Positions 23,610 through 31,413 of a stretch of 31,413 nt of DNA are shown here, one piece after another (position 1 is the stretch's first letter; every line of letters starts with the position of its first letter). This DNA is from LLD-282 sp964395835. Its GTDB lineage: Bacteria; Pseudomonadota; Gammaproteobacteria; Berkiellales; Berkiellaceae. The notes beneath the pieces are model-generated. The model had not been told where the DNA came from. It saw nothing but the letters and a program-made list of their open reading frames with translations, and did no database searches. Where the stretch lies: assembly GCA_964395835.1 (NCBI GenBank), contig CAYNBJ010000010.1, positions 1-31,413 of the forward strand, given 5' to 3'. The position numbers were made by a program, and so were the translations under genes.

Positions 23610-24974
23610 ATGTCAGTACAATCTCGTTCTTTAGGGTATGTCTCTTTAGCCTTTTTAAATATCTCAGCTATTATCTCATTGCGCCATTTACCAGCACTTG
23701 CCACTTTCGGTCTTTGGTCGATTTTATTTTATGTTTTGGGCGCTATTGTTTTTTTAATTCCTGTTGCTTTGATTTGTGCGGAATTAGCCACGACCTGGCC
23801 ACAACGAGGTGGTTTATATAATTGGGTGTATTTATCTATGGGTCCTTTGCCAGCTTTTTTTGCTGTTTGGTGGTCCTGGATGGCTGCAATTGTCACCATT
23901 CTCCTGAATCTCACCTTTCTTTCCGTGACGTTATCCTATGCTTTTCCTCTTTATGCACAAAAACATCTGCTTTTTTACTTGTGTACGACACTCAGTGGAT
24001 TATGGGGACTGACTTTTATTAATATTTTTGGTATCCATTTTTCAGCTTTATTGAGTAGCGCGTCTTTGATTTTGGGCACTCTTCTTCCTGTTTGTGGAAT
24101 TATTCTTTTGGCTTGCGTCGGTCTTTTTACAGGTCAGTCTGATTTTTCCAAATTAAATTTGATCGATTATCAAAATCAATTTTATTCCATAGAGACTTTT
24201 TTCTTTTTTTCTAATGTGGTTGTGGGTTATGCTGGCATTGAATTAGCCGCTTTTCATGCATCTGATGCACGCAATCCCCAAAAAGATTATAGTCGCGCCA
24301 TCTTTCTGAGTGTGATCGCGATTATTAGTTTATATGTGATTGGAACTTTAGGTTTAGTTTTAGTTTTGCCAAAAGGAGATATTGATCGGATTGGCGGTCT
24401 AGTTCAGTTTTTCCATACTTTTTTTCAAGACTGGCAGCTCAATCGATTGTCTCAGGGTATTAGCTTAATATTGGCGATAGGTTCTTTAGGCGCGACGAAC
24501 ACATGGCTGATTAGCCCAGCCAAAGGAATTTTTGCCGCAATGGAGCATTATGCTTTTCCCAGATGGATGACCTATAAAAACCAATATGATGTCCCTGTAC
24601 CTTTATTAATAGTGCAGTCTGTGGTGTGTACAGCTATTTTGATTTTCATGGTTTTCTTTCATTCGATTGATCGTTGTTTTTGGTTGTTGACTGCTTTAAC
24701 AACACAGTTTTCACTTTTTGTGTACATGATGATGATTATTTCGATTGTTATTCTTCGTAAAAAAGAGCCTGCTGTTTATCGGCCTTTTAAAATTCCTGAT
24801 TCTTTTCTGTCTTTTTTGTCTGTCAGTACTTTTCTTGTCTGTACAGGCGTATTCTTTTCAACATTGATTCCTCTGGAATCAATGTTATTGGGCGATTTTT
24901 TGAAATATGAAGCTATCTTTGTTATAGGATGGATTGTGATGAGTCTTCCACCTTTTTTATTTCGAAAAAACTAA
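23610..24974 (+). CDS. APC-family amino-acid permease/antiporter, GadC-like (454 aa)
   Basis: About twelve hydrophobic segments are seen. APC signatures are GYVSLAFLNISAI in TM1, ALICAELATTWPQRGGLYNWV around TM2-3, GIELAAFHASDARNPQKDY after TM6 and WLISPAKGIFAAMEHYAFP near TM8. The TM2-3 and post-TM6 blocks are closest to the GadC/glutamate-GABA antiporter branch. Substrate cannot be read; such transporters in intracellular bacteria exchange host amino acids. The C-terminus ends shortly after TM12, so the regulatory C-plug of GadC is absent. No Shine-Dalgarno precedes the ATG; the upstream 275 bp, divergent with the helicase, are AT-rich without a clear promoter. typA follows 36 bp downstream. 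Confidence 0.85.
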   Translation: MSVQSRSLGYVSLAFLNISAIISLRHLPALATFGLWSILFYVLGAIVFLIPVALICAELATTWPQRGGLYNWVYLSMGPLPAFFAVWWSWMAAIVTILLNLTFLSVTLSYAFPLYAQKHLLFYLCTTLSGLWGLTFINIFGIHFSALLSSASLILGTLLPVCGIILLACVGLFTGQSDFSKLNLIDYQNQFYSIETFFFFSNVVVGYAGIELAAFHASDARNPQKDYSRAIFLSVIAIISLYVIGTLGLVLVLPKGDIDRIGGLVQFFHTFFQDWQLNRLSQGISLILAIGSLGATNTWLISPAKGIFAAMEHYAFPRWMTYKNQYDVPVPLLIVQSVVCTAILIFMVFFHSIDRCFWLLTALTTQFSLFVYMMMIISIVILRKKEPAVYRPFKIPDSFLSFLSVSTFLVCTGVFFSTLIPLESMLLGDFLKYEAIFVIGWIVMSLPPFLFRKN

Positions 24975-25010
24975 AATTTATAAACCGTATCAAGGATATC
25001 AATCGTTATT

Positions 25011-26831
25011 ATGCAAACTGAAAAAATTAGAAATATTGCCATTATTGCCCACGTTGACCATGGAAAAACAACGCTTGTTGATAAGCTCCTGCACCAATCA
25101 GGTACCCTCGATCAGAGGAAGGATTATCATGAGCGCGTTATGGACTCTAACCCTTTAGAAAAAGAAAGAGGCATTACGATCTTAGCAAAAACAACAGGAA
25201 TTGTTTATAAAGATCATTATATCAATCTTGTAGATACGCCCGGACATGCTGATTTCGGAGGTGAAGTGGAGCGTGTTTTAACAATGGTGGATCGGGTGTT
25301 GTTACTTGTTGATGCTGTTGATGGACCTATGCCGCAAACACGGTTTGTGACACAGAAAGCCTTTTCTTGTGGTTTAAACCCTATCGTCGTGATTAATAAA
25401 GTCGATCGTCCGGGAGCTGAGCCAGATCGTGTCATGGATGAAATTTTTGAACTGTTTGATGCTTTGGGTGCAAGCGATGAGCAGCTAGATTTTCCTGTGA
25501 TCTATACTTCGGCTCTAGAAGGATGGGCTGTTCGTGATTTGAAAGATCCAAAAGGCAATATGGATCCTTTGCTTGATTTTATTTTAGAAGCTGTGCGTCC
25601 ACCAGCAGTGAATATAGATGCTCCTTTTAAGATGCAAATCACGACTTTAGATTATTCTCCATACGTTGGTACTATGGGAATTGGTCGCATTCAACAAGGA
25701 AAAGTTTCTAAAAATCAGAGCGTTGCGTTGGTCTCTCCTGATGGTGAGAAGTTCTCTGCTAAAATTTCTGGGGTTTATAGAGCTTTGGGTTTAGAAAGAG
25801 TCGATATTTCCGAGGGAATTGCTGGTGATATCGTTGCGATTAGCGGTTCTGAGAAAATTGCTGTATCTATGACTGTCTGTGATCCTTCAGACACAACTCC
25901 GTTACCTGCTTTAAAAATTGATGAGCCAACTGTGAGCATGGTGTTGCAAGTGAATGATTCGCCTTTTGTGGGCAAGGAAGGGAAATTATTGACCACAAGA
26001 CAGATTCGCGATCGTCTAGAGCATGAAGCGCGAATTAACGTAGCATTAAAATTAGAAGACGGAGATAGTGCTGATAAATTTATTCTCAAAGGTCGCGGAG
26101 AGCTCCATTTAGCGATTTTATTGGAGACCATGCGAAGAGAGGGTTTTGAAATGGCAGTTGGTCGACCAGAAGTGATTTTGAAACGGGTTGACGATCAGCT
26201 TTATGAGCCATTTGAGTGGTTGGTCATTGATGTTCCTATGAATTTGCAAGGTGCGATTTTGGAAGAGCTTGGAAAGCGTAAAGCCCAGTTGAAAGAGATG
26301 GATACTCTGAAAGATCGCTGTAAGATGTCTTTTGAGATTGCATCTCGTGCCTTGATTGGCTTTCATTATCATTTTTTAATGATGACATCTGGACAGGGTA
26401 TTTTATCGCATGTGTTTATTGAGTACCGCCCTTTTCTAGACAGTTTTAAAACAACTGGTCGTCCACAAGGCGCTATGATCTCGATGTGTGCTGGTGATGC
26501 AAGTGGATACGCACTATTTAACCTGCAGGAGCGTGGTCAGATGGTTGTTGAGCCTCAAACTAAGGTTTACGAAGGCATGATAGTGGGACTGCATTCTCGT
26601 CAAAATGATTTGATTGTGAATGTGACGAAAGGTAAGCAATTGACCAACATGCGTGCATCGGGTTCGGATGAAAATATTATCTTGACACCTCCCAAGAGAA
26701 TGACCTTAGAGATTGCGCTAGAAACGATTAATGATGATGAGTTAGTAGAAATTACTCCTCAGTCTATTCGTTTACGGAAAAAATATCTTACAGAAAATGA
26801 ACGTAAGCGTGCAGATAAAGATCGTGGATAA
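25011..26831 (+). CDS. typA: Ribosome-associated GTPase TypA/BipA (606 aa)
   Basis: A translational GTPase acting in 50S assembly and stress adaptation. G1 AHVDHGKTTL (13-22), G2 RGITI, G3 DTPGHADFGGEV and G4 NKVDRP are intact. EF-G-like domains II, III and V follow, and the BipA-specific C-terminal domain carries GLHSRQNDLIVNVTKGKQLT and NMRASGSDENIIL. Length matches the ~605-aa family. The Shine-Dalgarno is weak: AAGGAT lies about 14 nt before the ATG. hslV starts 14 bp after its stop, so typA-hslV-hslU may be one transcript. Confidence 0.97.
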   Translation: MQTEKIRNIAIIAHVDHGKTTLVDKLLHQSGTLDQRKDYHERVMDSNPLEKERGITILAKTTGIVYKDHYINLVDTPGHADFGGEVERVLTMVDRVLLLVDAVDGPMPQTRFVTQKAFSCGLNPIVVINKVDRPGAEPDRVMDEIFELFDALGASDEQLDFPVIYTSALEGWAVRDLKDPKGNMDPLLDFILEAVRPPAVNIDAPFKMQITTLDYSPYVGTMGIGRIQQGKVSKNQSVALVSPDGEKFSAKISGVYRALGLERVDISEGIAGDIVAISGSEKIAVSMTVCDPSDTTPLPALKIDEPTVSMVLQVNDSPFVGKEGKLLTTRQIRDRLEHEARINVALKLEDGDSADKFILKGRGELHLAILLETMRREGFEMAVGRPEVILKRVDDQLYEPFEWLVIDVPMNLQGAILEELGKRKAQLKEMDTLKDRCKMSFEIASRALIGFHYHFLMMTSGQGILSHVFIEYRPFLDSFKTTGRPQGAMISMCAGDASGYALFNLQERGQMVVEPQTKVYEGMIVGLHSRQNDLIVNVTKGKQLTNMRASGSDENIILTPPKRMTLEIALETINDDELVEITPQSIRLRKKYLTENERKRADKDRG

Positions 26832-26845
26832 AATGGGGACTTGAG

Positions 26846-27382
26846 ATGAGTTTACATGGAACAACGATTTTAGCAGTACGCCGTGATAATTGCTTGGTGA
26901 TGGGGGGAGACGGACAGGTCTCCCTTGGGCATTCAGTTATGAAGCATCAGGCAAAAAAAATTCGCGTTCTTGCTGAGGGAAAGGTTTTGGCAGGTTTTGC
27001 CGGTGCGACTGCAGATGCTTTTACACTGTTGGAGCTCTTTGAAAAGAAGCTCCAAAAACATCAAAATCATTTATTAAGAAGTGCCGTTGATTTAGCAAAA
27101 GAGTGGCGCACAGATAAAACGCTCCGCCATCTTGAGGCGATGCTTTTGGTGGCCGATCTTGATCTGACCTTAGTATTGACTGGAAATGGTGATGTCATTG
27201 AGCCAGATGAGCCTGTGATGTCTATTGGATCTGGAAGTCCGTATGCCCAATCTGCGGCATTGGCACTTTGGCAGCATACCAATCTCGATGCGAAACAGAT
27301 TGTGGTCCAATCTTTAAGTATTGCCGAGCGCTTTTGTGTTTATACCAATCATTGTCACACAATAGAAGTTCTTCATCGATAG
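26846..27382 (+). CDS. hslV: ATP-dependent protease peptidase subunit HslV (178 aa)
   Basis: The peptidase half of the bacterial proteasome-like HslUV. The N-terminus MSLHGTTILAVRRD requires removal of a five-residue propeptide (MSLHG) to expose the catalytic Thr6; this HGTT form is common in alphaproteobacteria, whereas E. coli begins MTT. GGDGQVSLG, KKIRVL, AGFAGATADAFTL and the C-terminal SIGSGSPYAQSAALAL are conserved. GGGGA lies 6 nt before the ATG. It is 13 bp upstream of hslU, the obligate partner. Confidence 0.97.
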   Translation: MSLHGTTILAVRRDNCLVMGGDGQVSLGHSVMKHQAKKIRVLAEGKVLAGFAGATADAFTLLELFEKKLQKHQNHLLRSAVDLAKEWRTDKTLRHLEAMLLVADLDLTLVLTGNGDVIEPDEPVMSIGSGSPYAQSAALALWQHTNLDAKQIVVQSLSIAERFCVYTNHCHTIEVLHR

Positions 27383-27395
27383 GAGCAAGATTTTT

Positions 27396-28712
27396 ATGCA
27401 ATATTCAAAGAAAGAATCCTTTCATTCTGCTACTCCTGAGCATATTGTTCAAAAACTCGATCGTTTTATTATCGGCCAGTCAGACGCGAAAAAAAAAGTC
27501 GCCGTTGCTTTGCGCCATCGTTATTTGAGGACATTGCTTGCACCAGAAATGAAAAAAGAGGTTCAGCCCAAAAATATTTTGATGGTCGGTCCAACAGGTG
27601 TAGGGAAAACAGAGATTGTGAGGAGATTGGCTGCGTTATTAGAAGCGCCATTTATTAAAGTCGAGGCCACAAAGTTCACTGAAGTTGGGTATGTTGGCCG
27701 CGATGTTGAGTCTATTATTCGAGATCTCGTTGAAAAGTATTTTAAAGAATATCGTCAAAAAAGTATGGACCATATCTCCTCACAGGTGATGGATGCCGTC
27801 TGGGAAAAAATTGCAGAAAAAATTCAGCAAGAGCATTTTCCTGAAGCGAGTATAGAGTCGCTGATCGGCGATCTCTCTGCAGGACTTCATGGAGATTTGG
27901 AGATTGATATTGAAGTCACATCTCTTTTATTGGATGTCGAAATTATGGCGCCACCTGGTATGGAAGATATGACTTCACAATTGCAGCAGGTTTTTCAATC
28001 TTTGGGTTCAGAAAAAAAGAAAAAAAAGCAAACAATTGTGAGTGAAGCTGTCAAAATTTTGAAAGAAGAAGAATCCTTGCGCTTAGTGGATGAAGATCAA
28101 TTACGAAAAGAAGTGATTGAGCACGTTCAGGAGCAAGGAATTGTTTTTATTGATGAAATTGATAAGGTATGTCAGCGCCACGGTTTAATAGGTGGTGATG
28201 TATCCAGAGAGGGGGTGCAGCGCGATCTGTTGCCACTGATTGAAGGATGTGCTGTGAACACTCGTTACGGAATTGTGCATACTGATCATATTCTCTTCAT
28301 TACTTCTGGTGCCTTTCAAATGGCCAAGCCTTCAGATCTGATAGCTGAGCTGCAAGGGCGCCTGCCCATTCGAGTGGACTTGCATTCTTTAACTCAACAA
28401 GATTTTGTTGATATTCTTTCCAAACGCGATCTGTCACTTTTAGAGCAATATACGGCTCTTTTAGAGAAAGAGGGAGTGGAATTGATCTTCGATCCCAGTG
28501 GGATTGAGATGTTGGCAAAAATTGCAAGCGACCTGAACACTCAGCTTGAAAATATTGGCGCTAGACGTTTGTACACTGTCATGGAAAAACTTTTAGAAGA
28601 CATTTTTTTTCATCCGAACATCCATCAAAAAGTTATCATAGATGCAGCCTTTGTTGAAGCTCAGCTGGTGAGTTTGAATAAGGTAGAAAATCTACATCTT
28701 TATGTCCTCTGA
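27396..28712 (+). CDS. hslU: ATP-dependent protease ATPase subunit HslU (438 aa)
   Basis: The AAA+ unfoldase that feeds HslV. TPEHIVQKLDRFIIGQ leads into Walker A GPTGVGKT (65-72), with KFTEVGYVGRDVESIIRDLV as pore loop. The I-domain (~110-230) includes a lysine run. Walker B FIDEIDKV, the sensor segment TSGAFQMAKPSDLIAELQGRLP and GARRLYTVMEKLLEDI follow. Length fits the ~440-aa family. The C-terminal tail, which docks into HslV, reads ENLHLYVL instead of the usual DLSRFIL-like end. AGGAG lies 10 nt before the ATG. A hairpin without T tract follows the stop. Confidence 0.97.
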   Translation: MQYSKKESFHSATPEHIVQKLDRFIIGQSDAKKKVAVALRHRYLRTLLAPEMKKEVQPKNILMVGPTGVGKTEIVRRLAALLEAPFIKVEATKFTEVGYVGRDVESIIRDLVEKYFKEYRQKSMDHISSQVMDAVWEKIAEKIQQEHFPEASIESLIGDLSAGLHGDLEIDIEVTSLLLDVEIMAPPGMEDMTSQLQQVFQSLGSEKKKKKQTIVSEAVKILKEEESLRLVDEDQLRKEVIEHVQEQGIVFIDEIDKVCQRHGLIGGDVSREGVQRDLLPLIEGCAVNTRYGIVHTDHILFITSGAFQMAKPSDLIAELQGRLPIRVDLHSLTQQDFVDILSKRDLSLLEQYTALLEKEGVELIFDPSGIEMLAKIASDLNTQLENIGARRLYTVMEKLLEDIFFHPNIHQKVIIDAAFVEAQLVSLNKVENLHLYVL

Positions 28713-28723
28713 GTTATGCTTGA

Positions 28724-28750
28724 GAAGCATCTTTTGCATAAAGATGCTTC
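28724..28750 (+). other. Hairpin downstream of hslU
   Basis: An 11-bp perfect stem (GAAGCATCTTT at 28724-28734 with AAAGATGCTTC at 28740-28750) and a 5-nt loop lie 11 nt past the hslU stop. No T tract follows on the plus strand, so it may stabilise the mRNA 3' end or end transcription with Rho. Confidence 0.5.
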
Positions 28751-29143
28751 TGTATGCAGAGTTTATTAATCAGTTTAGCGCGTTTTTCCAATTCGGCCTT
28801 TTAGAAAATGACTGTCTGTGCTTAAGACGGACTATGATGGCCTTTGAAATTTTTTCATTTTTCTTCTTTGTTTTGGATGCGCAGTCGGAGAGTATAATCC
28901 TTCATTTTTTGGATGCAGATTTTGAGAAGCAAGTCTTATAGGGACACTTTGAGAAAAAATTATTATGATCTTGAGCGGTGATAAAAGAGCTGTGTTCTGT
29001 TTTTTATTTCTCTTCATTCAATTTCACTGATGTTCATTGTATAGTGGAATTGGCAATATTTTGACAACGAGAGTTTAAAAGATTGCTGTTTATTTGAGTT
29101 TCTATTGATTTGAAAACTGGCTTTTATGATAAGGAATCGCTAT
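28751..29143. other. Gap of about 390 bp without a convincing gene
   Basis: Several short frames on both strands lack family similarity and ribosome sites. A plus-strand TTGACA (29061-29066) has no good -10 partner. On the minus strand TTGTCA followed after 18 bp by TATACA (near 29040-29066) could start a transcript running toward hslU. I see no tRNA, 4.5S, tmRNA or RNase P signature. It may hold an unannotated small RNA or decayed DNA. Confidence 0.35.
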
Positions 29144-29455
29144 ATGGTAGATTGTATCTTTTGTCGCATTGTTTCTAAAAACCTTCCTGCTCAGATCGTT
29201 TTTGAAGATGACAGGTTTATTGCTTTCAGAGACATACACCCACAAGCACCATGCCATGTATTAGTGATCCCCAAGAAACATATTCCAACTTTAAATGATT
29301 TGGATCCAGAAGATCGTATGTTGATGGGGGATTTAATGCTGACAATTCCAAAAATTGCTCAAAGCCTTGGTCTGAAAGATTATCGATTACGTTGTCATGT
29401 TGGCAAGGGCGGTGGCCAGGAAATTTTTCATTTACACTGGCATTTGCTAAATTAA
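29144..29455 (+). CDS. HIT-family (HinT-like) nucleotide-binding protein (103 aa)
   Basis: CIFCRIVSKNLPAQIVFEDD at the N-terminus, DIHPQAPCHVLVIPKKHI in the middle, and the histidine triad HLHWHLL at the end identify a HinT-branch purine-nucleoside phosphoramidase fold. The N-terminal CxxC with later histidine may bind zinc. The start is ATG 29144, with AAGGA 7 nt upstream; an ATG at 29126 lacks one. The protein stops directly after the triad, whereas HinT proteins normally continue about ten residues (GGR...W). No frame downstream restores that tail. tatA follows 32 bp later. Confidence 0.9.
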   Translation: MVDCIFCRIVSKNLPAQIVFEDDRFIAFRDIHPQAPCHVLVIPKKHIPTLNDLDPEDRMLMGDLMLTIPKIAQSLGLKDYRLRCHVGKGGGQEIFHLHWHLLN

Positions 29456-29487
29456 AAAAGATAATCATTGCTCAAAAAAGGAGTATT

Positions 29488-29643
29488 ATGGGTTTTGCGG
29501 GAATGAGTTATGGTTCATGGATGATGATCGGTTTTATTGCACTCATTATGTTTGGGCCTCAGAAACTTAAAACGATTTCAAGAGATTTAGGAGAAGCTTT
29601 TGCTGCCTTTAAAGATGGAATGGACAAATTCCATAAAGAGTGA
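29488..29643 (+). CDS. tatA: Twin-arginine translocase subunit TatA/TatE-like (51 aa)
   Basis: A short N-terminal membrane helix (MSYGSWMMIGFIALIMF) is followed by the hinge FGPQKL and an amphipathic helix TISRDLGEAFAAFKDGMDKF, the TatA layout. The 51-aa length is short even for TatA and lacks the long C-terminal part of TatB. The FGP hinge is shared with TatB proteins, so one bifunctional TatA/B protein is possible. AAAAGGAG lies 6 nt before the ATG; longer upstream frames are not supported. tatC overlaps its 3' end by 29 bp, confirming the operon. Confidence 0.88.
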   Translation: MGFAGMSYGSWMMIGFIALIMFGPQKLKTISRDLGEAFAAFKDGMDKFHKE

Positions 29644-30349
29644 AGAGCGCTATTTTTTTGCACCTTATTGGAATGAGCTGAAACAGAGATTGATCAGAAC
29701 GGGTTTTCTAGCAGGATTGTTCTTTTTAGGACTGGGGTGCCATATAGATGATTTATGGCGCACTGTTTTGTATCCAACACATCTTTTTTATCCTGATTTG
29801 GCAATTGTGACGACTGCATTAACAGCCCCATTTTTTATGACTTGGTCTTTAATTTTTCAGTTAAGCCTTATGAGCGCTGTGCTTTGGCTGCTGCTGGAAT
29901 TTTGTTGGTTTATTTGGCCTGGTTTATACAAAATAGAAAAACAACGGATAGTTGTTTTAGGGCTGTTTTTTCTATTTTGTATTGTTTCTGCTCAATATAT
30001 CGCCTGGAGATATCTCTTTCCTAGCTCACTTTCATTTTTTTTAGGGTTTAATAAAAGCATTCCGATGCCTTTTTTGGATGTGAAAGATTTTTTGGTTTGG
30101 ATGCGCTCAGTGCATCAGATCGTCTTCTTTATGAGTTTATGGCCTGCATTGTTTTTAATACCCTATTTTTTGAGATATCTTTCCTTTTCGGGCTTGTCTT
30201 TATTTCGACCATATATATATGTGCTAGCTTTTTTTCTGGGAATGGTGGCTACACCTCCAGATGTTTTTTTGCAAATCTGCGTTGCTATGCCTTTGATCAT
30301 TTTTTATGAAGTCTTTTTATTGCTATTGTATCTTTTTCCTCAGTTTTAG
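29615..30349 (+). CDS. tatC: Twin-arginine translocase subunit TatC (244 aa)
   Basis: Six hydrophobic helices and the family anchors identify TatC. The N-terminal YWNELKQRLIRTG corresponds to the signal-peptide-binding HLxELRxRL region, with Tyr/Trp in place of His-Leu. The C-terminal region has the conserved ATPPDVFLQICVAMPL and LIIFYE. It recognises twin-arginine signals of folded proteins and recruits TatA. The start at ATG 29615 lies inside tatA (29-bp overlap), so translation is coupled. A TTG at 29600 would add five residues. No tatB is found between or after. Confidence 0.93.
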   Translation: MEWTNSIKSEERYFFAPYWNELKQRLIRTGFLAGLFFLGLGCHIDDLWRTVLYPTHLFYPDLAIVTTALTAPFFMTWSLIFQLSLMSAVLWLLLEFCWFIWPGLYKIEKQRIVVLGLFFLFCIVSAQYIAWRYLFPSSLSFFLGFNKSIPMPFLDVKDFLVWMRSVHQIVFFMSLWPALFLIPYFLRYLSFSGLSLFRPYIYVLAFFLGMVATPPDVFLQICVAMPLIIFYEVFLLLLYLFPQF

Positions 30350-30388
30350 ATAATTTTATGCTAAAACAAGAGAAAAGGTTTTGAGATA

Positions 30389-30742
30389 ATGAAACTGACA
30401 CTTGCGGCGCAGGCCCAATTAAGAAGAATTTTTCACTTAGAAGCGCTCGATCGGAGCCCAGAATCGGAGTACTACTTTCGTGTGGGTGTGATTGGAGGGG
30501 GGTGTTCTGGATTTCAATATGAATATTCTTTAGTTCATAATAAAAATGAAGATGATATCTTTTTAGCTTATCCTCAATATGACCTAGGTCTATGTCAAGG
30601 ATTAGTGATTGATGAGATTTCTTTTGAGTATTTGCAATCTGCACAGTTGGATTATGAGAAAAATTTGCATGGTCAAAGATTTGTTGTTCACAATGAAAGA
30701 GCTCAGTCTGTTTGTGGATGCGGTCGCTCTATCAGTTTTTAA
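30389..30742 (+). CDS. A-type iron-sulfur carrier, ErpA/IscA-like (117 aa)
   Basis: The three cluster-binding cysteines are in GGGCSGFQYEYSL and the C-terminal SVCGCGRSISF. The VIDEISFEYL..AQLDY core strand is typical of the HesB/IscA family. It carries Fe-S clusters to apo-enzymes such as the window's ferredoxins. The N-terminal (SPESEYYFRVGV) is more divergent. AGAAAAGG precedes the ATG by 10 nt. A weak promoter-like pair (TTGTAT 30326-30331, GATAAT 30349-30354) overlaps the tatC stop. Which A-type subgroup (ErpA, IscA, SufA) cannot be decided without isc/suf neighbours. Confidence 0.88.
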   Translation: MKLTLAAQAQLRRIFHLEALDRSPESEYYFRVGVIGGGCSGFQYEYSLVHNKNEDDIFLAYPQYDLGLCQGLVIDEISFEYLQSAQLDYEKNLHGQRFVVHNERAQSVCGCGRSISF

Positions 30743-31280
30743 AAAGATAGGACGTGTTTTTTGGATAGTTCCTTTTTTTTTATGCGCAGATCTTCGCTAC
30801 TCGATAGAGCATAATGTGATTTTATGTTCTGGTTTAGGCTCTGTGCACGAAGAAGTGTGTGCTATTGAATTTCAGGCAATGTCTTCAGAGCATGCCGATC
30901 CACTCGGCTCTGTTTTTCTGATGCGATTACCTGATCTGTTGGGAGCCTATGCTGTGATGGACTTGTATGTAGAGCCTGTTTATCGCAAGTATGGTATTGG
31001 GCGCTCATTGCTGCAGTCAGTAATACAATATCGTGAAAACATGAAAGTGGGCATGACGATATATATTCAACCTGGTCCTTTTGAAAGAAAGGGGGGGCAG
31101 GTGTCCTTTGGCGTGCAGGGAATAGATAATTATGAGATAAAAAGACAAAGACTCAGTGCTTTTTATAAAAATTTAGGCTTTCGACCAGTCTCTTTGATGA
31201 AAAGAGTGATCGCACGGTGTGTTTATTGGATATGCGGAATACAAGAAGATGCATCCTATCTTCTTGAAATGTATGTGTAA
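30693..31280 (+). CDS. GNAT-family N-acetyltransferase-like protein (195 aa)
   Basis: The acetyl-CoA loop is seen in MDLYVEPVYRKYGIGRSLLQSVI (R-x-x-G-x-G), with FYKNLGFRPVS at the C-terminal side as in GNAT motif B. The substrate is unknown. Start choice is uncertain: ATG 30693 overlaps the Fe-S carrier gene by 50 bp in another frame and gives a hydrophobic N-terminal stretch (FWIVPFFLCADL); GTG 30816 would give a shorter 154-aa protein with the whole acetyltransferase fold's N-terminus reduced. Neither has a strong Shine-Dalgarno. The 133 bp after its stop contain only a promoter that points out of the window. Confidence 0.65.
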   Translation: MKELSLFVDAVALSVFKKIGRVFWIVPFFLCADLRYSIEHNVILCSGLGSVHEEVCAIEFQAMSSEHADPLGSVFLMRLPDLLGAYAVMDLYVEPVYRKYGIGRSLLQSVIQYRENMKVGMTIYIQPGPFERKGGQVSFGVQGIDNYEIKRQRLSAFYKNLGFRPVSLMKRVIARCVYWICGIQEDASYLLEMYV

Positions 31281-31369
31281 ATATAAAGGCATCTCGGATG
31301 GCCATGGCACGGCTCTTTGAGTTGGAAATGAAAAACATGAAATTAATTGAAAAAAGATGAAAAGAAGTG

Positions 31370-31397
31370 TTGACAAAGAAACTGAGGCGTGTAGAAT
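31370..31397 (+). promoter_or_regulatory. Near-consensus sigma-70 promoter firing off the right edge
   Basis: TTGACA (31370-31375), 16-bp spacer, TAGAAT (31392-31397). The -35 is perfect and the -10 matches at five of six positions, the strongest pair in the window. Nothing downstream is within view; such strength is typical of tRNA/rRNA or other highly expressed genes. Confidence 0.8.
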
Positions 31398-31413
31398 AGG
31401 CATTACTTGGTAG

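Noticed and set aside
28702..28941. Plus-strand 79-aa frame after hslU
   Set aside because: It starts inside the hslU end, has no Shine-Dalgarno and passes through a hairpin; the sequence is Phe/Leu-biased without any domain.
28832..29017. Minus-strand 61-aa frame in the hslU-HIT gap
   Set aside because: No recognisable family. Other frames in the same stretch look equally plausible, so I report only the gap.

Overview
The window reads as chromosome from an AT-rich, host-associated proteobacterium, most likely an alphaproteobacterium of the Holosporales/Rickettsiales kind. Supporting signs are the hemE-to-rho neighbourhood, a short-propeptide HslV (catalytic Thr after Ser-Leu-His-Gly), an RpoH with the NWKLVKIATTKAHRKLFF box, a 7Fe FdxA ferredoxin, SecB, an A-type Fe-S carrier, an APC amino-acid exchanger, and two ankyrin-repeat genes in an otherwise housekeeping setting. 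A gammaproteobacterial intracellular lineage cannot be excluded from sequence reading alone. No rRNA, CRISPR array, phage gene or recognisable transposase was seen.

Region 1 (1-3620) is gene-poor and accessory. It opens with the terminator of an off-window gene, then holds two minus-strand ankyrin genes. The larger one (584 aa) has its own Shine-Dalgarno and terminator and sits between two nearly identical 141-bp direct repeats, so it looks like a duplicated or excisable cassette. Region 2 (3621-8591) holds a diheme cytochrome c4/DsbA-like pair, then glmU-glmS (UDP-GlcNAc synthesis, overlapping), a YqeG-type HAD phosphatase, and tRNA-Arg(CCG), whose 3' end lies antisense to the phosphatase stop. 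Region 3 (8598-13754) holds fdxA divergent from an orphan Dam-type methylase, then rpmE, a one-domain malic enzyme, mdh, hemE and a small 2[4Fe-4S] ferredoxin.

Region 4 (13785-19696) holds rpoH, then rho translationally coupled to an unusual ferredoxin-reductase-like flavoprotein, and on the minus strand trmL, grxC-secB and the S41 protease ctpA. Region 5 (19769-24974) holds a lysine-rich repeat lipoprotein, truA (beginning immediately at that gene's terminator), a convergent UvrD-type helicase, and a GadC-like APC transporter. Region 6 (25011-31413) holds typA, hslV-hslU, about 430 bp without a convincing gene, a HIT protein, tatA-tatC, an ErpA/IscA-type carrier, a GNAT protein, and a near-consensus promoter that fires out of the window.

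Functional themes are cell-envelope precursor supply (glmU/glmS), protein export and envelope quality control (secB, tatAC, ctpA, DsbA-like), heat-shock proteolysis (rpoH, hslVU), malate metabolism (malic enzyme, mdh), ferredoxin/Fe-S/heme redox (two ferredoxins, reductase-like protein, ErpA-type, hemE, c4), and likely host interaction (ankyrin proteins, amino-acid exchanger). All calls come from reading motifs by eye; no database search was run.
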